Shown here: piece after piece, positions 7,550 through 16,841 of the stretch
Layout of the letters: each line of letters begins with the position of its first letter
Position numbering within the stretch: position 1 is the first letter of the stretch
NCBI GenBank assembly: GCA_002338565.1
Contig: DDIN01000005.1
Span: 197,264 to 261,263, forward strand
Length of the DNA stretch: 64,000 nucleotides
DNA from: Hyphomonadaceae bacterium UBA1849
Lineage (GTDB): Bacteria > Pseudomonadota > Alphaproteobacteria > Caulobacterales > Hyphomonadaceae
Direction: 5' to 3'
The notes under the pieces: model-generated
Database searches by the model: none
What the model was told of the DNA's origin: nothing
The model's input: the letters and a program-made list of their open reading frames with translations, nothing else
Made by a program: the position numbers and the translations under genes

Positions 7550-8590
7550 ATGCTTGGTAGTCTTCTTGGCCTCTTGTCGACGGATATGGCCATCGACCTT
7601 GGTACGGCGAACACTCTTGTTTACGTAAAAAATCAGGGCGTGGTTATCGATGAGCCTTCGGTTGTGGCTTATCGGAAAGAGGGTAACCGGAAGATCCCTT
7701 ACGCGGTTGGTGCGCAGGCGAAAGCCATGCTCGGTAAGACGCCGATTGCGATGGAAGCCATCCGCCCGATGAAAGACGGTGTGATCGCCGACTTCGAAGT
7801 TGCCGAAGAAATGATCAAGGCCTTCATCCGCAAGGTTCACAACCGCCGCGCTTTTGTTTCCCCGCTGATTATCATCTGTGTTCCGACGGGTGCTACACCG
7901 GTTGAACGGCGTGCGATTCACCAGTCTGCGCTTCAGGCCGGCGCCCGCCATGTTGAGATGATCGAAGAGCCGATGGCCGCCGCTATCGGTGCCGGTCTTC
8001 CGATTGATGAGCCGTCAGGTTCCATGGTTGTTGATATCGGTGGTGGTACCACTGAGGTCGCCGTTCTCTCTCTTGGCGGTATTGTTTACTCACGTTCTGT
8101 CCGCGTCGGTGGTGACCGTATGGACGAGGCGATCGTGAACTTCCTGCGCCGTCATGAGAACATGCTGATCGGTGAGATGTCCGCCGAGCGTATCAAAAAA
8201 GAAATCGGTACGGCTAAAGCGCCTGACGATTCCATGGGCATGTCTCTGGAAATCAAAGGACGCGACCTGATGAATGGCGTGCCTAAGGAAGCTGAAATTA
8301 CTGAAGCGATGGTTGCTGATGCTCTGAGCGAGCCTGTGCAGTCGATCATCGACGCTGTGAAAACAGCGCTTGAAGCTATGCCACCGGAACTCGCTGCCGA
8401 TATCGTTGATAAAGGTATCGTGCTGACTGGTGGTGGCGCGCTTCTGCGTAACCTCGATGTTGTGATCCGCGAACGTACACAGCTTCCGGTCACGATTGCT
8501 GATGATCCGCTGAAATGTGTTGTTCTGGGTTCTGGTAAAGTGCTCGAGAACTACTCAGCGATGCGCGGCGTCCTGTCACCTGACGTCTGA
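7550..8590 (+). CDS. mreB: Rod-shape-determining actin homologue MreB
   Basis: Forms ATP-dependent filaments under the inner membrane that guide the elongasome. The 346-residue protein has the phosphate-1 loop AIDLGTANTLVYV, the phosphate-2 block VVDIGGGTTEVAVLSLGG and the adenosine block GIVLTGGGALL, in order, at a length typical of MreB. The short hydrophobic N-terminus (MLGSLLGLL) is the usual membrane-binding end. First gene of the mreB-mreC-mreD-mrdA-rodA operon. Confidence 0.96.
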   Translation: MLGSLLGLLSTDMAIDLGTANTLVYVKNQGVVIDEPSVVAYRKEGNRKIPYAVGAQAKAMLGKTPIAMEAIRPMKDGVIADFEVAEEMIKAFIRKVHNRRAFVSPLIIICVPTGATPVERRAIHQSALQAGARHVEMIEEPMAAAIGAGLPIDEPSGSMVVDIGGGTTEVAVLSLGGIVYSRSVRVGGDRMDEAIVNFLRRHENMLIGEMSAERIKKEIGTAKAPDDSMGMSLEIKGRDLMNGVPKEAEITEAMVADALSEPVQSIIDAVKTALEAMPPELAADIVDKGIVLTGGGALLRNLDVVIRERTQLPVTIADDPLKCVVLGSGKVLENYSAMRGVLSPDV

Positions 8591-8638
8591 TCTGAAATCA
8601 CCGGCCTGATGAGGGGCCAGACCAGAAGGGTTTAAAGC

Positions 8639-9520
8639 ATGGCAACGCTAGGGCGTGACCGTAAGGCAAAACGCCAGGTCGTCAGGACCTTCGTTGTTGT
8701 TGCGATCGTTGTTGCTCTGGCGCTGGTCCTGTTTCAGACCGCGCCAAGCATTCGCGGGGCAAGCCAGCCTCTGCGCGCGGGCATGGATGATATCGTCGTC
8801 CAGTCTGCCTCATCGACCCGTCAGGGCTCTCTGTTTGACTTCAATAATGACGAAGAGCTTCAGGCTGAAATCGAACGCCTGCAGGTCGAGAACCGCCAGC
8901 TTGCGATCTGGCGCGATGCTGCGACATCCATGACGGAACGTTTACAGCGTTATGAAGAGCTTCTGAATCTTGCCAGCGAGCCTCTGCCACAGGGTATTTC
9001 AGCGCGCGTCGTGACTGAAACTGATGGTCCGTTCGCTGAAACGCGACTTGCTAATGCCGGCGCATTACATGGTGTGCAACTCGGGCATGTCGCGGTGAAT
9101 ACGCAGGGCGTGATTGGCCGCGTTATTCGTGTCGGGAACAGATCGTCCCGTATCCTTCTTGTGACTGACTTTAACAGCCGCGTACCTGTCATGGGTGAAA
9201 TTAGCGGCGTGCGTGCTATTCTTGCGGGTGGCTCGGGTTCTGAATTCGGGCAACTGATTGACCGACCTGAGCAAGCGCCATTCGTTCAGGGCGAGAGCAT
9301 TGTGACATCCGGTGAGGGTAATGCCTTCCCGCGTGGGCTTCGTATTGCCCGCGCTGTTCTTTCTGGCGAAGAATGGGTGGCGCAACTGTCACTCTCCGAA
9401 GCGCCGGTTGATTTTGTGCGTCTTTTGCCAGCGCAAACCATTCCGACACCAGAAGAAGACCCGCTGCCGGAACCGGTTGAGGCCGAGCCTGAAGCAAGCG
9501 CCGAGATGGGGCAGAGATGA
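8639..9520 (+). CDS. mreC: Cell shape protein MreC
   Basis: Bitopic inner-membrane protein that links MreB filaments to periplasmic PBP2 and activates it. The 293-residue protein has a basic N-terminus, one membrane helix (about residues 17-35), a coiled coil (about 75-110) and the double beta-barrel core that includes GVIGRVIRVG and the RVPVMGE stretch. An acidic Pro/Glu tail closes it. The stop overlaps the mreD start (ATGA). Confidence 0.9.
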   Translation: MATLGRDRKAKRQVVRTFVVVAIVVALALVLFQTAPSIRGASQPLRAGMDDIVVQSASSTRQGSLFDFNNDEELQAEIERLQVENRQLAIWRDAATSMTERLQRYEELLNLASEPLPQGISARVVTETDGPFAETRLANAGALHGVQLGHVAVNTQGVIGRVIRVGNRSSRILLVTDFNSRVPVMGEISGVRAILAGGSGSEFGQLIDRPEQAPFVQGESIVTSGEGNAFPRGLRIARAVLSGEEWVAQLSLSEAPVDFVRLLPAQTIPTPEEDPLPEPVEAEPEASAEMGQR

Positions 9521-10041
9521 GCGGATTTGCGAACAAGCCGTCTGCATGGGGACGTACAGGAAGTACGGCCCGTCTCATTATCGGAGCCATTTTCGTTCTT
9601 TTTGTCGGCTATATCGGTGTCGTTTTTATCGCGCCGACCGGGCTTGATGTATTCTGGCCATATGCGCCGCTCTGGGCTGCTGTTGGCTGGGGCGCGAGCC
9701 GTCTCTCTTTCCGTCCTGCCGGGGCGTTGGCGCTTCTTGGACTGATCATGGATCTGGTGACGGATGCGCCTGTCGGCTGCTGGTCTTCAATCCTGCTGGT
9801 CGCTTTTCTGACGGCATCGATTTTTCGCCAGCAGGCGCTTACAGACAAAACAGGCGTCATCCGCTTTTTCGGTGACGTTTCGGGCTTTGTACTGAGTTTT
9901 ATGTTCGCCCGCTGGCTGATGGGCTCTTATCTTGGGGGTGTGGAGACTCGTGAGATTATTGGCGGGTTCCTTTCCGCAGCACTACTATATTACCCTCTGA
10001 GACCATTATTCAGACTGACCACAGATGAGCGGGTAGACTGA
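9517..10041 (+). CDS. mreD: Rod shape-determining protein MreD
   Basis: A 174-residue integral membrane protein with about five hydrophobic segments, the short and poorly conserved partner of MreC. Identity is based mainly on its place between mreC and mrdA, with overlapping start and stop codons on both sides, and on its size and topology. The GLIMDLVTDAPVG segment resembles the conserved acidic loop of MreD. Confidence 0.85.
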   Translation: MSGFANKPSAWGRTGSTARLIIGAIFVLFVGYIGVVFIAPTGLDVFWPYAPLWAAVGWGASRLSFRPAGALALLGLIMDLVTDAPVGCWSSILLVAFLTASIFRQQALTDKTGVIRFFGDVSGFVLSFMFARWLMGSYLGGVETREIIGGFLSAALLYYPLRPLFRLTTDERVD

Positions 10042-11966
10042 TGGGCCGTAAACGCGAAGTCAAAGAACTCGATACAACACGCCGTCTGTTTATTGCTGGC
10101 GCCGCCGGTGGCCTTGTGTCCAGCGTGCTCGTTGGGCGGCTGGTCAATCTGCAACTTCTCAATCAGGAAGAATTCGAGGCGCGCGCGCTGGTCAATCAGA
10201 TCAGCCTTGTGCCGGGCGTTCCGCGTCGGGGGCTGATTTTCGACCGTTTTGGCGAACCGCTGGCTACGCATCGGACGAGTTGGAACGTGTATGCTGCTCG
10301 TGAGGACCTTTCTGATCTTGAAGAAACGCTCGCGCGGATCGCTGAAGTCGTTGATCTGTCGCCGGAGCGTCAGGAACGTCTTGTCCAGAATTTCCGCCGT
10401 GAGCAGTCCTTCATTCCGGTTTCGATCCTCACCGACCTGACTTATGAGCAGTTCACGCGCCTCAGCGTGATGCGGCCGCAATTGCCGGGCGTGACGATTG
10501 AAGCGTCCCACGCGCGGTCTTATCCGCGTGGGCGGGATTTTGCGCACGTGGTCGGTTATGTTGCCCGGGCAAACCAGTCTGAAATCGACGCCGCTCTTGA
10601 AGGCCTCGACCCTGAAATAGATCGTCAGCGTATTTCACGGATTCAGGGCGTGCTGAAGCACCCGAATATGCGGGTAGGGCGTCTTGGCGTTGAGAAGGAA
10701 ATGGATGACTGGCTTGGCGGTACGCCCGGCAATCACCGCTATGTCCGCAACGCGCAAGGCCGAACAATCCGCCGCCTCGATGATGATGAGAACGCGCCTA
10801 AGCCAGGCAAGGATGTGCACCTGACAATTGACGCCGACCTGCAAAGAGAGGCGATCCGTCTGTTCGGCGACCAATCGGGCGCTGCGGTTCTGATGGATGT
10901 GAACTCGGGTGATATCCTGACACTCGCGTCCAACCCGACCTATGATCCGAACGACTTTGTGAACGGCATTTCCAGCGTGGATTATAACGCGCTGCGCGAG
11001 AATGAGCGCGCGCCGCTCTATCACAAAGCCTATGACGGTGTGTATCCGCCAGGCTCGACATTCAAGATGATTGTCGGCGCGGCGGCGCTGCGCGCAGGGC
11101 TTACCGATTCTAGCGAGCGGGTGTATTGCCCCGGGCATTATGACTTTGGCGGTCGCCGCTTCCACTGCTGGGAACGTCGGGGCCATGGCAGCGTCAATCT
11201 GAAGGGTGCGATCCAAAGGTCCTGCGACGTCTATTTCTACGAGATTGCACGTCGCCTCGGGCCGGAGCGCATTGCCGCTGAAGCGCGGACATTCGGTCTT
11301 GGCATCAGCTATGAGCTTGGCATGACAGGTGGCGCGTCGGGTGTTGTCCCGAACGACGACTGGAAGCGCCGTCGCTTTAACGAGCCCTGGTATGATGGCG
11401 AAACCCTGAACTATGGTATCGGGCAGGGCTATCTGACCGTCTCGCCGCTTCAGCTCGCTGTCATGACGGCGCGGCTTGCACGAACCGATGGCGTAGCGGT
11501 TATGCCGCGCATGGTTGGCGTCGGCGACGCGGTGCCGCAGAACCCTCAGTTTGGCGCAATGCCGGACGCGGCCATCATGCAGAAGCTGCGCGAGGGTATG
11601 TTTGCCGTGACATCTGAAACGGGCGGTACGGCGCTGCGTGCTGGTGACATCAATTTCAACGGCTATCGGATGGCGGGTAAGACAGGCACGGCGCAGGTGC
11701 GTGTGATTTCTGCCGCCGAGCGTGTGACGGGCGTTATTGATAACGCGGACCTGCCACGACGTTTGCGTGACCACGGCCTGTTTGTTGGCTTCGCGCCTTA
11801 TGACAATCCGAAATACGCGGTTGCCGTGGTTGTCGAGCATGGTGGCGGCTCAAGCGCTGCTTATCCGATTGCGCGCGATCTGATGCATGAGGCATTCGTG
11901 CGTGATTCAGGCCGGGCTGCGTCCTACCAGATTGCGTCGAACGCAACAGACACTGAGGCGATCTGA
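10041..11966 (+). CDS. mrdA: Penicillin-binding protein 2 (elongation transpeptidase)
   Basis: Cross-links peptidoglycan during side-wall growth together with RodA. The 641-residue class B PBP has one N-terminal membrane anchor (about residues 15-37), a dimerisation/pedestal domain beginning PRRGLIFDRFG, and a transpeptidase domain with the SxxK nucleophile Ser339 in GSTFKM, an SCD motif in QRSCDVYF and the KTG motif at residues 547-549. Its start overlaps the mreD stop by one base and its stop overlaps the rodA start. Confidence 0.95.
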   Translation: MGRKREVKELDTTRRLFIAGAAGGLVSSVLVGRLVNLQLLNQEEFEARALVNQISLVPGVPRRGLIFDRFGEPLATHRTSWNVYAAREDLSDLEETLARIAEVVDLSPERQERLVQNFRREQSFIPVSILTDLTYEQFTRLSVMRPQLPGVTIEASHARSYPRGRDFAHVVGYVARANQSEIDAALEGLDPEIDRQRISRIQGVLKHPNMRVGRLGVEKEMDDWLGGTPGNHRYVRNAQGRTIRRLDDDENAPKPGKDVHLTIDADLQREAIRLFGDQSGAAVLMDVNSGDILTLASNPTYDPNDFVNGISSVDYNALRENERAPLYHKAYDGVYPPGSTFKMIVGAAALRAGLTDSSERVYCPGHYDFGGRRFHCWERRGHGSVNLKGAIQRSCDVYFYEIARRLGPERIAAEARTFGLGISYELGMTGGASGVVPNDDWKRRRFNEPWYDGETLNYGIGQGYLTVSPLQLAVMTARLARTDGVAVMPRMVGVGDAVPQNPQFGAMPDAAIMQKLREGMFAVTSETGGTALRAGDINFNGYRMAGKTGTAQVRVISAAERVTGVIDNADLPRRLRDHGLFVGFAPYDNPKYAVAVVVEHGGGSSAAYPIARDLMHEAFVRDSGRAASYQIASNATDTEAI

Positions 11967-13111
11967 TGCCAACATCATTTGCACAGACCAATGATGATTT
12001 CGTCTCACGGGTGTTCCGACTGCCGTGGATCATGATCCTGATCATGCTGGGGCTGGGTATTTTCGGTGTCGCGGTTCTTTATTCGTCTACGATCACCAAC
12101 CCGATTGAAGCGGGTCTTCCAGCCAAACATGCCGTGCGTCTGGGTATTGCGTTCGTCTTTCTGTTTGCGCTCGCCATGACGCCGCTCGGCTTCTGGTCTG
12201 CAGTGTCTTACACTGGGTATCTGGGGGCTCTACTGCTTCTTGTCGGGGTAGAGTTCTTCGGCGCGATGGGCGGCGGGGCGCAGCGCTGGCTCGATATCGG
12301 TCCAATTCGCGTGCAGCCATCGGAGTTCATGAAGCTCGCATTATTGCTGGCTTTGGCGCGGTTTTATCACCAGGTGCGTGCATCCGGTGAAGTGAAGTTC
12401 TTCCATCATATTTTTGCGCTTCTTATGATCGCTGCGCCGGTAATGCTGGTCTTCCGTCAGCCTGACCTCGGTACGTCGCTCATGCTGGCGGCAACGGGTT
12501 TTGCGGTCATGTTCTTTGCCGGCATGCGCTATTGGATCATCATTGCGGGTCTTGTGGCTGTCGTGCTCAGTGCGCCGCTCGCTTACTTCTACGTTCTGAA
12601 GGACTATCAGCGCGAACGAGTTCTGACTGCCATCGATCCAAGCCGTGATCCTCTGGGCGCAGGCTATCAGATCCAACAGGCTGAGATTGCGATCGGTTCC
12701 GGCGGTGCGGAAGGGCGCGGCTACATGCAGGGCACGCAGAGCCAGCTCGACTATATTCCGGAGCAACATACCGACTTCATCTTCACGGTGATCGCGGAGG
12801 AATTCGGCTTTGTCGGGTCTGTTGGCCTGATCGGGGCATGGATCGCACTTTTCGCCCTCGGGCTGATGGTTGCCGGTCGAAGTCGTTCGCATTTTGGATA
12901 TCTGGCTTCCAGCGGCGCTGTGGTCACGATCGCGTTTTACGTATTTGTGAACATCGCCATGGTGAGCGGTATGCTGCCCGTTGTAGGGGTGCCTTTGCCG
13001 CTAATCTCTTACGGCGGAACAGCGATGTTGACCGTTATGGCGGCCTTCGCGGTAATTTGTGCTACCAATCTCGACAGAGACAAGCATCTTTCGATCAGCG
13101 GTTTCTTCTGA
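11966..13111 (+). CDS. rodA: SEDS-family peptidoglycan polymerase RodA
   Basis: Lipid II glycosyltransferase of the elongasome. The 381-residue protein has about ten membrane helices, the GGGAQRWLDIGPIRVQPSEFMK block, RQPDLGTSLM, and the C-terminal PEQHTDFIF and PLPLISYGGT blocks that define SEDS proteins. It is the last gene of the shape operon; the start overlaps the mrdA stop. Confidence 0.95.
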   Translation: MPTSFAQTNDDFVSRVFRLPWIMILIMLGLGIFGVAVLYSSTITNPIEAGLPAKHAVRLGIAFVFLFALAMTPLGFWSAVSYTGYLGALLLLVGVEFFGAMGGGAQRWLDIGPIRVQPSEFMKLALLLALARFYHQVRASGEVKFFHHIFALLMIAAPVMLVFRQPDLGTSLMLAATGFAVMFFAGMRYWIIIAGLVAVVLSAPLAYFYVLKDYQRERVLTAIDPSRDPLGAGYQIQQAEIAIGSGGAEGRGYMQGTQSQLDYIPEQHTDFIFTVIAEEFGFVGSVGLIGAWIALFALGLMVAGRSRSHFGYLASSGAVVTIAFYVFVNIAMVSGMLPVVGVPLPLISYGGTAMLTVMAAFAVICATNLDRDKHLSISGFF

Positions 13112-13135
13112 TCGGGCAAGATCGTCTAACGCCAA

Positions 13136-13198
13136 TTGACCTTTTCACGAAGCGCTGCAAGTTATGCGGTGGGATGACGCAGGGCTGACCTCTGCGTC
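13136..13198 (+). promoter_or_regulatory. Promoter and 5' UTR hairpin of the NSS transporter gene
   Basis: TTGACC (13136-13141), an 18-base spacer and AGTTAT (13160-13165) resemble a sigma-70 promoter. Close to the expected start point, GACGCAG (13176-13182) and CTGCGTC (13192-13198) form a perfect 7-bp hairpin with a nine-base loop, ending 20 bases before the ATG. No T-run follows, so it is not a clear rodA terminator. Confidence 0.35.
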
Positions 13199-13218
13199 CA
13201 CGAGTGCGGAGTAGCAGT

Positions 13219-14715
13219 ATGGCGGGTCCGGTAGTCGCCGGTAAGTCGGATCATTGGGGATCCCGATTCGGTTTTATTATGGCAGCGGTTGGTTCCTCGG
13301 TTGGTCTGGGGAATTTATGGCGCTTTCCGTTCACTGCAGGTGAGAACGGCGGCAGCGCATTCATTGTGATCTACCTGATCAGTGTGCTGATTTTTGGTTT
13401 GCCGGTGCTGATGGCGGAATATGCGCTCGGCCGGCATGGTCAGCGTTCGTCCATCGCGACTCTCCGGAAGATCACTACCGAAGAAAACAAGCCAAAAGCG
13501 TGGATTGGCATGGGGTGGTTGGGCGCGATCGCCTCGCTCTTACTGTTTTCGTTTTACATCGTCATTTCCGGCTGGGTCTTTGACTATATCCCGCAGAGTT
13601 TCAGCGGAGCGTTCTCGAATTTCGCATCTGAAACCGAGCTGCTGAATGCCAGCATTGGTCAGACCGTCACCTCAATTAATAGCCAGATCACAACAGTACA
13701 TTTGTCCTCAGCCTGTGCATTCGTTAGCGATGGCGTGATCACTCAAGTGCCTGAAATGGTGAATGGTGAAGAAGTTCTGAGAGACATCACAGTTGGTGAC
13801 GTTTCAGGTTGCCGATTTGCTGAGACGACCGGCAACAAGCTTGAGATATTCTTCTATACCGCAGCGTTTCTTGCGTTGAATGTGATCATTCTGGCGCGAG
13901 GCGTGAAGGGCGGGATTGAGAGAGCAGCTGAGATACTGATGCCTGCGTTCTTCATCATGCTACTCGGCCTTGTGGTTTATGCATGCATTTTTGGTGACTT
14001 TGCAGGTGCAGCGAGCTTCTTGCTGACGCCAGATTTCACCAAGGTGACGTTCAACACAGTGCTTGCTGCCGTAGGTCAGGCATTCTTCTCTTTGAGCGTC
14101 GGTAGCTGCGTAATGTTCACCTATGGTGCGTATCTGACGCGCGAGACAAGCATTCCTAAGAATGCGTGTCTGGTTGCAGGCGCCGATACTTTCGTCGCAC
14201 TGATTGCGGGATTTGCAATCTTCCCAATCGTCTTTGCATTTGGACTGAATGAAGCGGGCGGTCCTGGCCTGTTGTTCGTGACCTTGCCGATTGCGTTTGG
14301 ACAGATGCCAACATTCATCGGCGCCGTGTTCTTCACGCTCGCGTTGTTTGCAGCGTTCACGTCTGCGATTTCTCTTCTTGAGGTCGGCGTGTCCTGGCTT
14401 GAAGATCAGAAGTCCATTGGCCGTGTGAAGGGTGCCATTGGCCTTGGTCTGGTCATGCTTGCCTTTGCAACAGGCTATATTTTCCGTGGTGATCTCATCG
14501 ATCATGCCGACTTCCTGAGTGGCACAGTGATGCTCCCTCTGGGCGGTGCTTTGATTGGCATCTTCGCGGGATGGGTTGTGCCTCGGCACATTCTGGAAAA
14601 AGAGCTCGGCACCGGAAAGCATTTGCAGCTGGTGCTGCTTCTGCTTCGCTTCATTATTCCGGTCTTTATCACGCTGATCTTGCTGTCTGGAATCTACACC
14701 AAATTCTTTGGTTGA
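13219..14715 (+). CDS. Neurotransmitter:sodium symporter (NSS/SNF) family transporter
   Basis: A sodium-coupled LeuT-fold transporter, probably for amino acids or related solutes. The first membrane helix has the family signature FIMAAVGSSVGLGNLWRFPF, and about 11-12 helices follow; a polar extracellular insert lies between about residues 125 and 200 and contains two cysteines. The 498-residue length is typical of bacterial NSS proteins. I choose ATG 13219, which follows GGAG; a GTG at 13204 would add five residues with no better site. A terminator follows. Confidence 0.9.
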   Translation: MAGPVVAGKSDHWGSRFGFIMAAVGSSVGLGNLWRFPFTAGENGGSAFIVIYLISVLIFGLPVLMAEYALGRHGQRSSIATLRKITTEENKPKAWIGMGWLGAIASLLLFSFYIVISGWVFDYIPQSFSGAFSNFASETELLNASIGQTVTSINSQITTVHLSSACAFVSDGVITQVPEMVNGEEVLRDITVGDVSGCRFAETTGNKLEIFFYTAAFLALNVIILARGVKGGIERAAEILMPAFFIMLLGLVVYACIFGDFAGAASFLLTPDFTKVTFNTVLAAVGQAFFSLSVGSCVMFTYGAYLTRETSIPKNACLVAGADTFVALIAGFAIFPIVFAFGLNEAGGPGLLFVTLPIAFGQMPTFIGAVFFTLALFAAFTSAISLLEVGVSWLEDQKSIGRVKGAIGLGLVMLAFATGYIFRGDLIDHADFLSGTVMLPLGGALIGIFAGWVVPRHILEKELGTGKHLQLVLLLLRFIIPVFITLILLSGIYTKFFG

Positions 14716-14725
14716 TACCAAAAAG

Positions 14726-14755
14726 AAAAAGGGAGGCTCTGGCCTCCCTTTTTTG
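14726..14755. terminator. Intrinsic terminator between NSS gene and pip
   Basis: AAAAAGGGAGGC and GCCTCCCTTTTTT form a strong stem with a short CTCTG loop and A/T runs on both sides, so it can serve both convergent genes. Confidence 0.9.
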
Positions 14756-14777
14756 TATCTGGTTATGCGGTCGAGGA

Positions 14778-15752
14778 TCAGCCGAGAATTTGCTGGAACT
14801 CTTCTGTGGCATTGATAAGCGAATTCACAATGCCCGGCTCAAGGCTGGAATGGCCTGCATCAGGAATGATCTCCAGACGGGACTTTGGCCACGCCTTGTG
14901 CAGTGCCCAGGCTGACGACATTGGCGTCACAACGTCATAGCGGCCATGCACGATAACGCCGGGAATGTCCTTCAGAATATGTGCCTGATCGAGCAGCCAT
15001 CCGTCTTTCTCGAAAAAGCCGCCATTGTGGAAATAGTGGCACTCGATACGGGCAAAGGCATCGACGAAGGCATTGTCGTCAAAGCGTGGCGGTCGCACCG
15101 CTGGGCCGCGAATAGACAGGGTTTCCCCCTCCCAGCACGCCCATGCGCGCGCGGCTTCCAGACGTGCTTGTTTATCGTCTGACATCAGGCGTTTGTAGAA
15201 GGCCTCAAGCAGGTTATCGCGCTCGTCTTCCGGAATTGGCGCGATATAACGGTCATACGCATCAGGGAAGATATGGCTCGCGCCTTCCTGATAGAACCAA
15301 CGCAGCTCGCGCTGTGTCAGCAGGAAGATGCCGCGCAGAAGAAGACCGCTCACGCGCTCCGGGTGTGTCACCGCATAAGCCAGAGACAGCGTGGAGCCCC
15401 AAGAGCCACCAAAGACGAGCCATTTCTCAATACCGAGTTCTTTGCGAAGTTTTTCGATATCTTCGATGAGATCCCATGTCGTATTGTCTTCCAGAGAAGA
15501 ATAAGGCGAAGAGCGTCCGCATCCGCGCTGGTCGAATAAGACGACGCGGTAATGGCGGGGATCAAAAAAGCGGCGCATCTCTGCGCTCGCGCCACCGCCC
15601 GGGCCGCCATGCAGACCGAGCACCGGAATGCCATTCACAGGGCCGGCGTCCTCCCAGTAGAGTTCGTGAAGGGATGAAACCCTGAGGCGACCTGCGCGTC
15701 TGGGATCTGTATGCGGGAAGAGTTTTCTTCGGGAAACGGGCTTAGTATTCAT
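14778..15752 (-). CDS. pip: Proline iminopeptidase
   Basis: Serine peptidase of family S33 that removes N-terminal proline from short peptides. The 324-residue alpha/beta-hydrolase shows the oxyanion HGGPGGG block at about residues 48-54, DQRGCGRS, the nucleophile elbow GGSWGS at 115-120 (Ser117), and a C-terminal DAGHSS catalytic His. Length is right for the family (about 315). It is divergent from the lipoprotein gene at 15858, sharing an intergenic region with a palindrome. Confidence 0.93.
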   Translation of the reverse strand: MNTKPVSRRKLFPHTDPRRAGRLRVSSLHELYWEDAGPVNGIPVLGLHGGPGGGASAEMRRFFDPRHYRVVLFDQRGCGRSSPYSSLEDNTTWDLIEDIEKLRKELGIEKWLVFGGSWGSTLSLAYAVTHPERVSGLLLRGIFLLTQRELRWFYQEGASHIFPDAYDRYIAPIPEDERDNLLEAFYKRLMSDDKQARLEAARAWACWEGETLSIRGPAVRPPRFDDNAFVDAFARIECHYFHNGGFFEKDGWLLDQAHILKDIPGVIVHGRYDVVTPMSSAWALHKAWPKSRLEIIPDAGHSSLEPGIVNSLINATEEFQQILG

Positions 15753-15814
15753 GCATGCTTCACCTATAGTAGGTCAAAACATAGATAAAGACTGGACGGG
15801 CGTTAAAAATTCCA

Positions 15815-15834
15815 GTTCTGTACCATTACAGAAC
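15815..15834. promoter_or_regulatory. Perfect 20-bp palindromic operator-like site
   Basis: GTTCTGTACCATTACAGAAC has perfect 8-bp arms around CCAT. It lies between the divergent pip and lipoprotein genes, 24 bases before the lipoprotein ATG. It does not match the direct-repeat GTTC-N7-GTTC LexA box of alphaproteobacteria. The binding protein is unknown. Confidence 0.5.
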
Positions 15835-15857
15835 ATAAAATGAGAGTTTAGGGCGAT

Positions 15858-16463
15858 ATGGTTTTGCGTTTTCTGGGTACCGCGGCTCTCGCAGTACTTT
15901 GCGCAAGTTGTGCGACGGTGTCTATGCAGCCGGCCAGCATGACAGCTTCAATAGTCAGACCGAAGTCTGACCTTCAGCAAACAGCTGAAGCCTTCAGTGA
16001 CGACGCTGCTGACGCTGGCTGGGTCCAGAGTCGCGATGCTGTCTCCTTCATCACAAACAGTCTGTTCGGAAATAATGACGACGAGAGCGCTGCTGCTGAC
16101 TATGTCGAAGTCATTCAGGCAAACTCAGCGCCGGTCGCAGATGTGCAAAGCCGTCTTCAGGCTGATACAGAGCAGACGCTCATCGCGCTGACTGAGATCA
16201 ATGCGCAGGCAAATGCGCTTCTGTCTTCAGAAAATGAAATCGTTCGCGGTGATGTCTCCAGCTTTGAAGATGCGCTGATCACCGCGCGTGACTGCCGCCG
16301 GTCTTTCAATCACGCAGCGGATGCTCTGGCTGAACGCGACGCCACTGTGACAGTCGAAACGGAAATCGCGCTCTCAGGCCTTGATGAGCAGATCGACCGT
16401 ATGAGCGGCCTAGCGGACCAGCTGGTTGAACGTTGGCGCAATGAGGACGTTGCAACATCCTAA
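15858..16463 (+). CDS. Putative helical lipoprotein
   Basis: A 201-residue protein with a hydrophobic N-terminus ending in LCASC, an imperfect lipobox (Cys at -3), so lipid anchoring is likely but not certain. The remainder is acidic and helical with coiled-coil propensity and no motif I recognise. It is preceded by AGGGCG and by a perfect palindrome, which suggests regulated expression. Confidence 0.65.
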   Translation: MVLRFLGTAALAVLCASCATVSMQPASMTASIVRPKSDLQQTAEAFSDDAADAGWVQSRDAVSFITNSLFGNNDDESAAADYVEVIQANSAPVADVQSRLQADTEQTLIALTEINAQANALLSSENEIVRGDVSSFEDALITARDCRRSFNHAADALAERDATVTVETEIALSGLDEQIDRMSGLADQLVERWRNEDVATS

Positions 16464-16474
16464 GTTGAGCTCGA

Positions 16475-16837
16475 TTAAAGGCGTGAGCGATAGCCTTCAA
16501 AGGCAAGCCACGCCCAAGCAATCAAAAGACTTATGCCGCCAATCGGGGTGAAAGCACCTAGCCAGCGCGGCGCGCCGAGAGCCATGCTGTAGAGCGTACC
16601 TGCAAAGACCAGAATACCAATGAAGAATGCGAGTGCCGGGCCTCTGAGGAGTTCCGCGCGGGCCTTATTCAGGCCAATAGCAATCATCGCGACAGAGTGG
16701 GTTAGGGCGTAAAGCGTCGCGGTATCCCACCAGTCGCCTGCGTCACCGACCAGAATATCACTCAAACCGTGCGCGCCGAACGCGCCGCAGGCTACGCTGA
16801 TAAATCCGCAAATGGCGCCAAGTGTCAGAATAAGCAT
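16475..16837 (-). CDS. DUF423 family membrane protein
   Basis: A 120-residue protein with four membrane helices and the DUF423 hallmarks: GAICGFISVACGAFGAHGL at the N-terminus, a TATLYALTHSVAMI second block and FTPIGGISLLIAW near the end. Function unknown (E. coli YgdD is a member). I place the start at ATG 16837 because the 14 codons before it are polar and absent from the family. It begins four bases after the thioesterase stop, so the two form an operon. Confidence 0.85.
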   Translation of the reverse strand: MLILTLGAICGFISVACGAFGAHGLSDILVGDAGDWWDTATLYALTHSVAMIAIGLNKARAELLRGPALAFFIGILVFAGTLYSMALGAPRWLGAFTPIGGISLLIAWAWLAFEGYRSRL

Positions 16838-16841
16838 CTGG

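Noticed and set aside
10635..11840. 401-codon open frame antisense to mrdA
   Set aside because: It lies wholly inside the well-supported PBP2 gene, its residue composition (His/Arg-rich, no motifs) is that of a mirrored frame, and no ribosome-binding site supports it.
15815..15834. LexA (SOS) box
   Set aside because: The alphaproteobacterial LexA site is a direct repeat GTTC-N7-GTTC; this is an inverted repeat with a different spacing.
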